A stretch of 15,125 nucleotides of DNA, from contig JAZSOD010000091.1 in assembly GCA_045536775.1 (NCBI GenBank), forward strand, positions 1-15,125. The letters run 5' to 3'. Made by a program: the position numbers and the translations under genes. The notes under the pieces are model-generated. The model searched no databases, had not been told where the DNA came from, and was given only the letters and a program-made list of their open reading frames with translations. This document shows, piece by piece, positions 14,162 to 15,125 of this stretch. This DNA comes from UBA4717 sp045536775 (GTDB lineage Bacteria; Bacillota; Clostridia; Oscillospirales; CAG-272). Numbering within the stretch: the stretch's first letter is position 1; the number at the start of each line of letters is the position of its first letter.

Positions 14162-14830
14162 ATGGTTGAATATTTAGTAACAAAAGGAAAATTGGTAGTA
14201 AGAAACGGAGCGCCACTTGTAGTGTTAGATGGAGAAGAAAAAGCTCTTTCACAGGTAGAGTTCATTTTATGGACGAGCCTGCACTGGAATGTTTTAAATA
14301 AGGAAACTCTTAAATCGGAGTTTGACAGAAGAATGAGAAAATACAATCTGAATTTAGATGTTTCTTTTGAGCAGACACTTAACCGCTTAAAGACCAGAGA
14401 ACTTATAGTAGGCAAGTCTGATTATCTTGCGGTAGATGCATTATACAATCTGGTGAAGGATTTGTATGTAGTACCCCTTGGAACAGTTAATAAATTTAAA
14501 AGAGCAATGATGTTTTTATATATGGTTTTCATTCAAGGAATTCCACTTGATAAATGTAGAGAGACCATGTGTGATTTCGAATTAAAAGATATTGAAAAGC
14601 AAATTATCGGTTTTTCAAAAAGACTTAAGGTTTCGGGTGCAGAGCTTATCCGCATCAATGACAAAGGTTTGTGGGATATAAAGTCTGAAGAAGATATTGT
14701 TCCACTTGCTTATGACGAACACGAGGATACAGATATCTTTGGTAACTACACAAGATTTTCAAAGTGTAAAGCAGAAGTTCTTGAGGCGATTGTGAATCTG
14801 TACTTAAAGAAACAAATTGTATTTGAATAA
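14162..14830 (+). CDS. Unknown 222-aa protein, possible winged-helix regulator
   Basis: I do not recognise this protein. It has no signal peptide or membrane segment and is rich in Lys, Glu and Leu. Residues about 28-100 (ALSQVEFILW, then TLNRLKTRELIVG, then YLAVDALYNLV) read like a winged-helix DNA-binding fold, with a helical stretch (YLAVDALYNLVKDLY) after the putative wing. Residues 110-215 appear mostly helical. The ATG at 14162 is chosen because AGGAGG (14150-14155) lies six bases upstream; the frame is open to a TTG at 14126, but that lies in the terminator. The next gene follows by 14 bases, so they form an operon. Its position in the foreign-looking segment after spoVAD suggests an element-borne gene, perhaps its regulator. 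The function is a guess from pattern only. Confidence 0.7.
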   Translation: MVEYLVTKGKLVVRNGAPLVVLDGEEKALSQVEFILWTSLHWNVLNKETLKSEFDRRMRKYNLNLDVSFEQTLNRLKTRELIVGKSDYLAVDALYNLVKDLYVVPLGTVNKFKRAMMFLYMVFIQGIPLDKCRETMCDFELKDIEKQIIGFSKRLKVSGAELIRINDKGLWDIKSEEDIVPLAYDEHEDTDIFGNYTRFSKCKAEVLEAIVNLYLKKQIVFE

Positions 14831-14844
14831 GGATGGTGAAATTT

Positions 14845-15123
14845 ATGAAAAAAGCAATAAGTATTTTATTAATGGTTGTAATGATGGCAATGTGTGTGGG
14901 CGTATCAGCTCATAGCGATGTAAAAGTAACCTTGGATGGAAATGAGATTTATTTCCCAGATGCAAAACCGTTTATTGACCAACGTGACAGAGTTTTAGTA
15001 CCAATCAGATTTGTATCGGAGGCACTTGGGGCTATGGTAGATTGGGAAAACGAAAGTAAGACGGCGGTTATCAGACAGGACAAGGACGAAATCCGTTATA
15101 CGGTTTATCAGCCGATGGCATAA
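14845..15123 (+). CDS. Short secreted stalk-domain (Cu amine oxidase N-terminal-like) protein
   Basis: A 92-aa exported protein. Residues 1-22 are a signal peptide (lysine pair, long hydrophobic core, cleavage after VSA). Residues 28-85 are one copperless stalk domain of the copper amine oxidase N-terminal family, with VLVPIRFVSEALGAMVDWE (50-68) as its hallmark. The ATG at 14845 is preferred over one at 14833, because it gives a standard signal peptide and has GGTGA about six bases upstream. Stalk domains usually sit in longer surface proteins with two half-repeats; here a TAA stop follows at 15121-15123, two bases before the window ends, so the protein is either very short or broken. It forms an operon with the 222-aa gene. 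Confidence 0.75.
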   Translation: MKKAISILLMVVMMAMCVGVSAHSDVKVTLDGNEIYFPDAKPFIDQRDRVLVPIRFVSEALGAMVDWENESKTAVIRQDKDEIRYTVYQPMA

Positions 15124-15125
15124 GT

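Larger units (their letters stand above)
13986..15125. mobile_element. Probable left end of an inserted element in spoVAD (right end not seen)
   Basis: From 13986 the sequence is unrelated to spoVAD and visibly richer in A and T, with different codon use. The first bases hold a palindrome (13990-14004) and an 11-bp inverted repeat pair (13995-14005 and 14067-14077), then a terminator, then an unknown 222-aa gene and a short stalk-domain gene. No recombinase, transposase or phage gene is seen before the window ends, so the class of element is open. A chimeric join in the assembly is the main alternative. Confidence 0.55.

Overview
The window reads as a piece of a spore-forming, polysaccharide-degrading Clostridia-type Firmicute, probably an uncultured gut or rumen relative of the Ruminococcaceae/Oscillospirales. 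This is inferred from a dockerin-bearing secreted esterase, forespore genes (spoVAC, spoVAD), strong Shine-Dalgarno sites, and a branching enzyme of the kind common in Clostridia. No taxonomic marker is present, so the assignment is an inference.

Layout. Bases 1-52 are not biological: their reverse complement reads as an MGI/BGI library adapter with a 10-nt barcode, so the left edge is a contig end with untrimmed adapter. Next come secreted SGNH/GDSL-type esterases on the minus strand: a stub of one (53-108), a 520-aa protein with a stalk domain (165-1727), and a 1142-aa protein with three lectin-like modules and an internal dockerin (1789-5217). The spacers between them are duplicated. A minus-strand ABC exporter (5375-7138) follows. 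Facing away from it are glgB (7367-9325) and a DUF2974 hydrolase-like gene (9380-10471), which end at a bidirectional terminator.

A compact cassette (10540-11025) holds a DUF559 nuclease-like gene between two oppositely oriented palindromic repeats. It abuts two tandem minus-strand NodB-type deacetylases without signal peptides (11028-12683). Divergent from these are spoVAC (12843-13286), a strong terminator, and spoVAD (13377 onward).

The most interesting point is that spoVAD stops being SpoVAD-like after codon 203 (base 13985). The sequence switches to visibly AT-richer DNA carrying inverted repeats, a terminator, a 222-aa gene of unknown function and a short secreted stalk-domain gene. 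This looks like the left end of a mobile element inserted in a sporulation gene. It could be a simple knock-out, a developmentally excised intervening element of the skin type, or an assembly chimera. The right end lies outside the window, so these cannot be separated here.

Working together: the esterases probably deacetylate plant or host polysaccharides outside the cell, GlgB serves glycogen storage, and SpoVAC/SpoVAD belong to dipicolinate uptake into the forespore.
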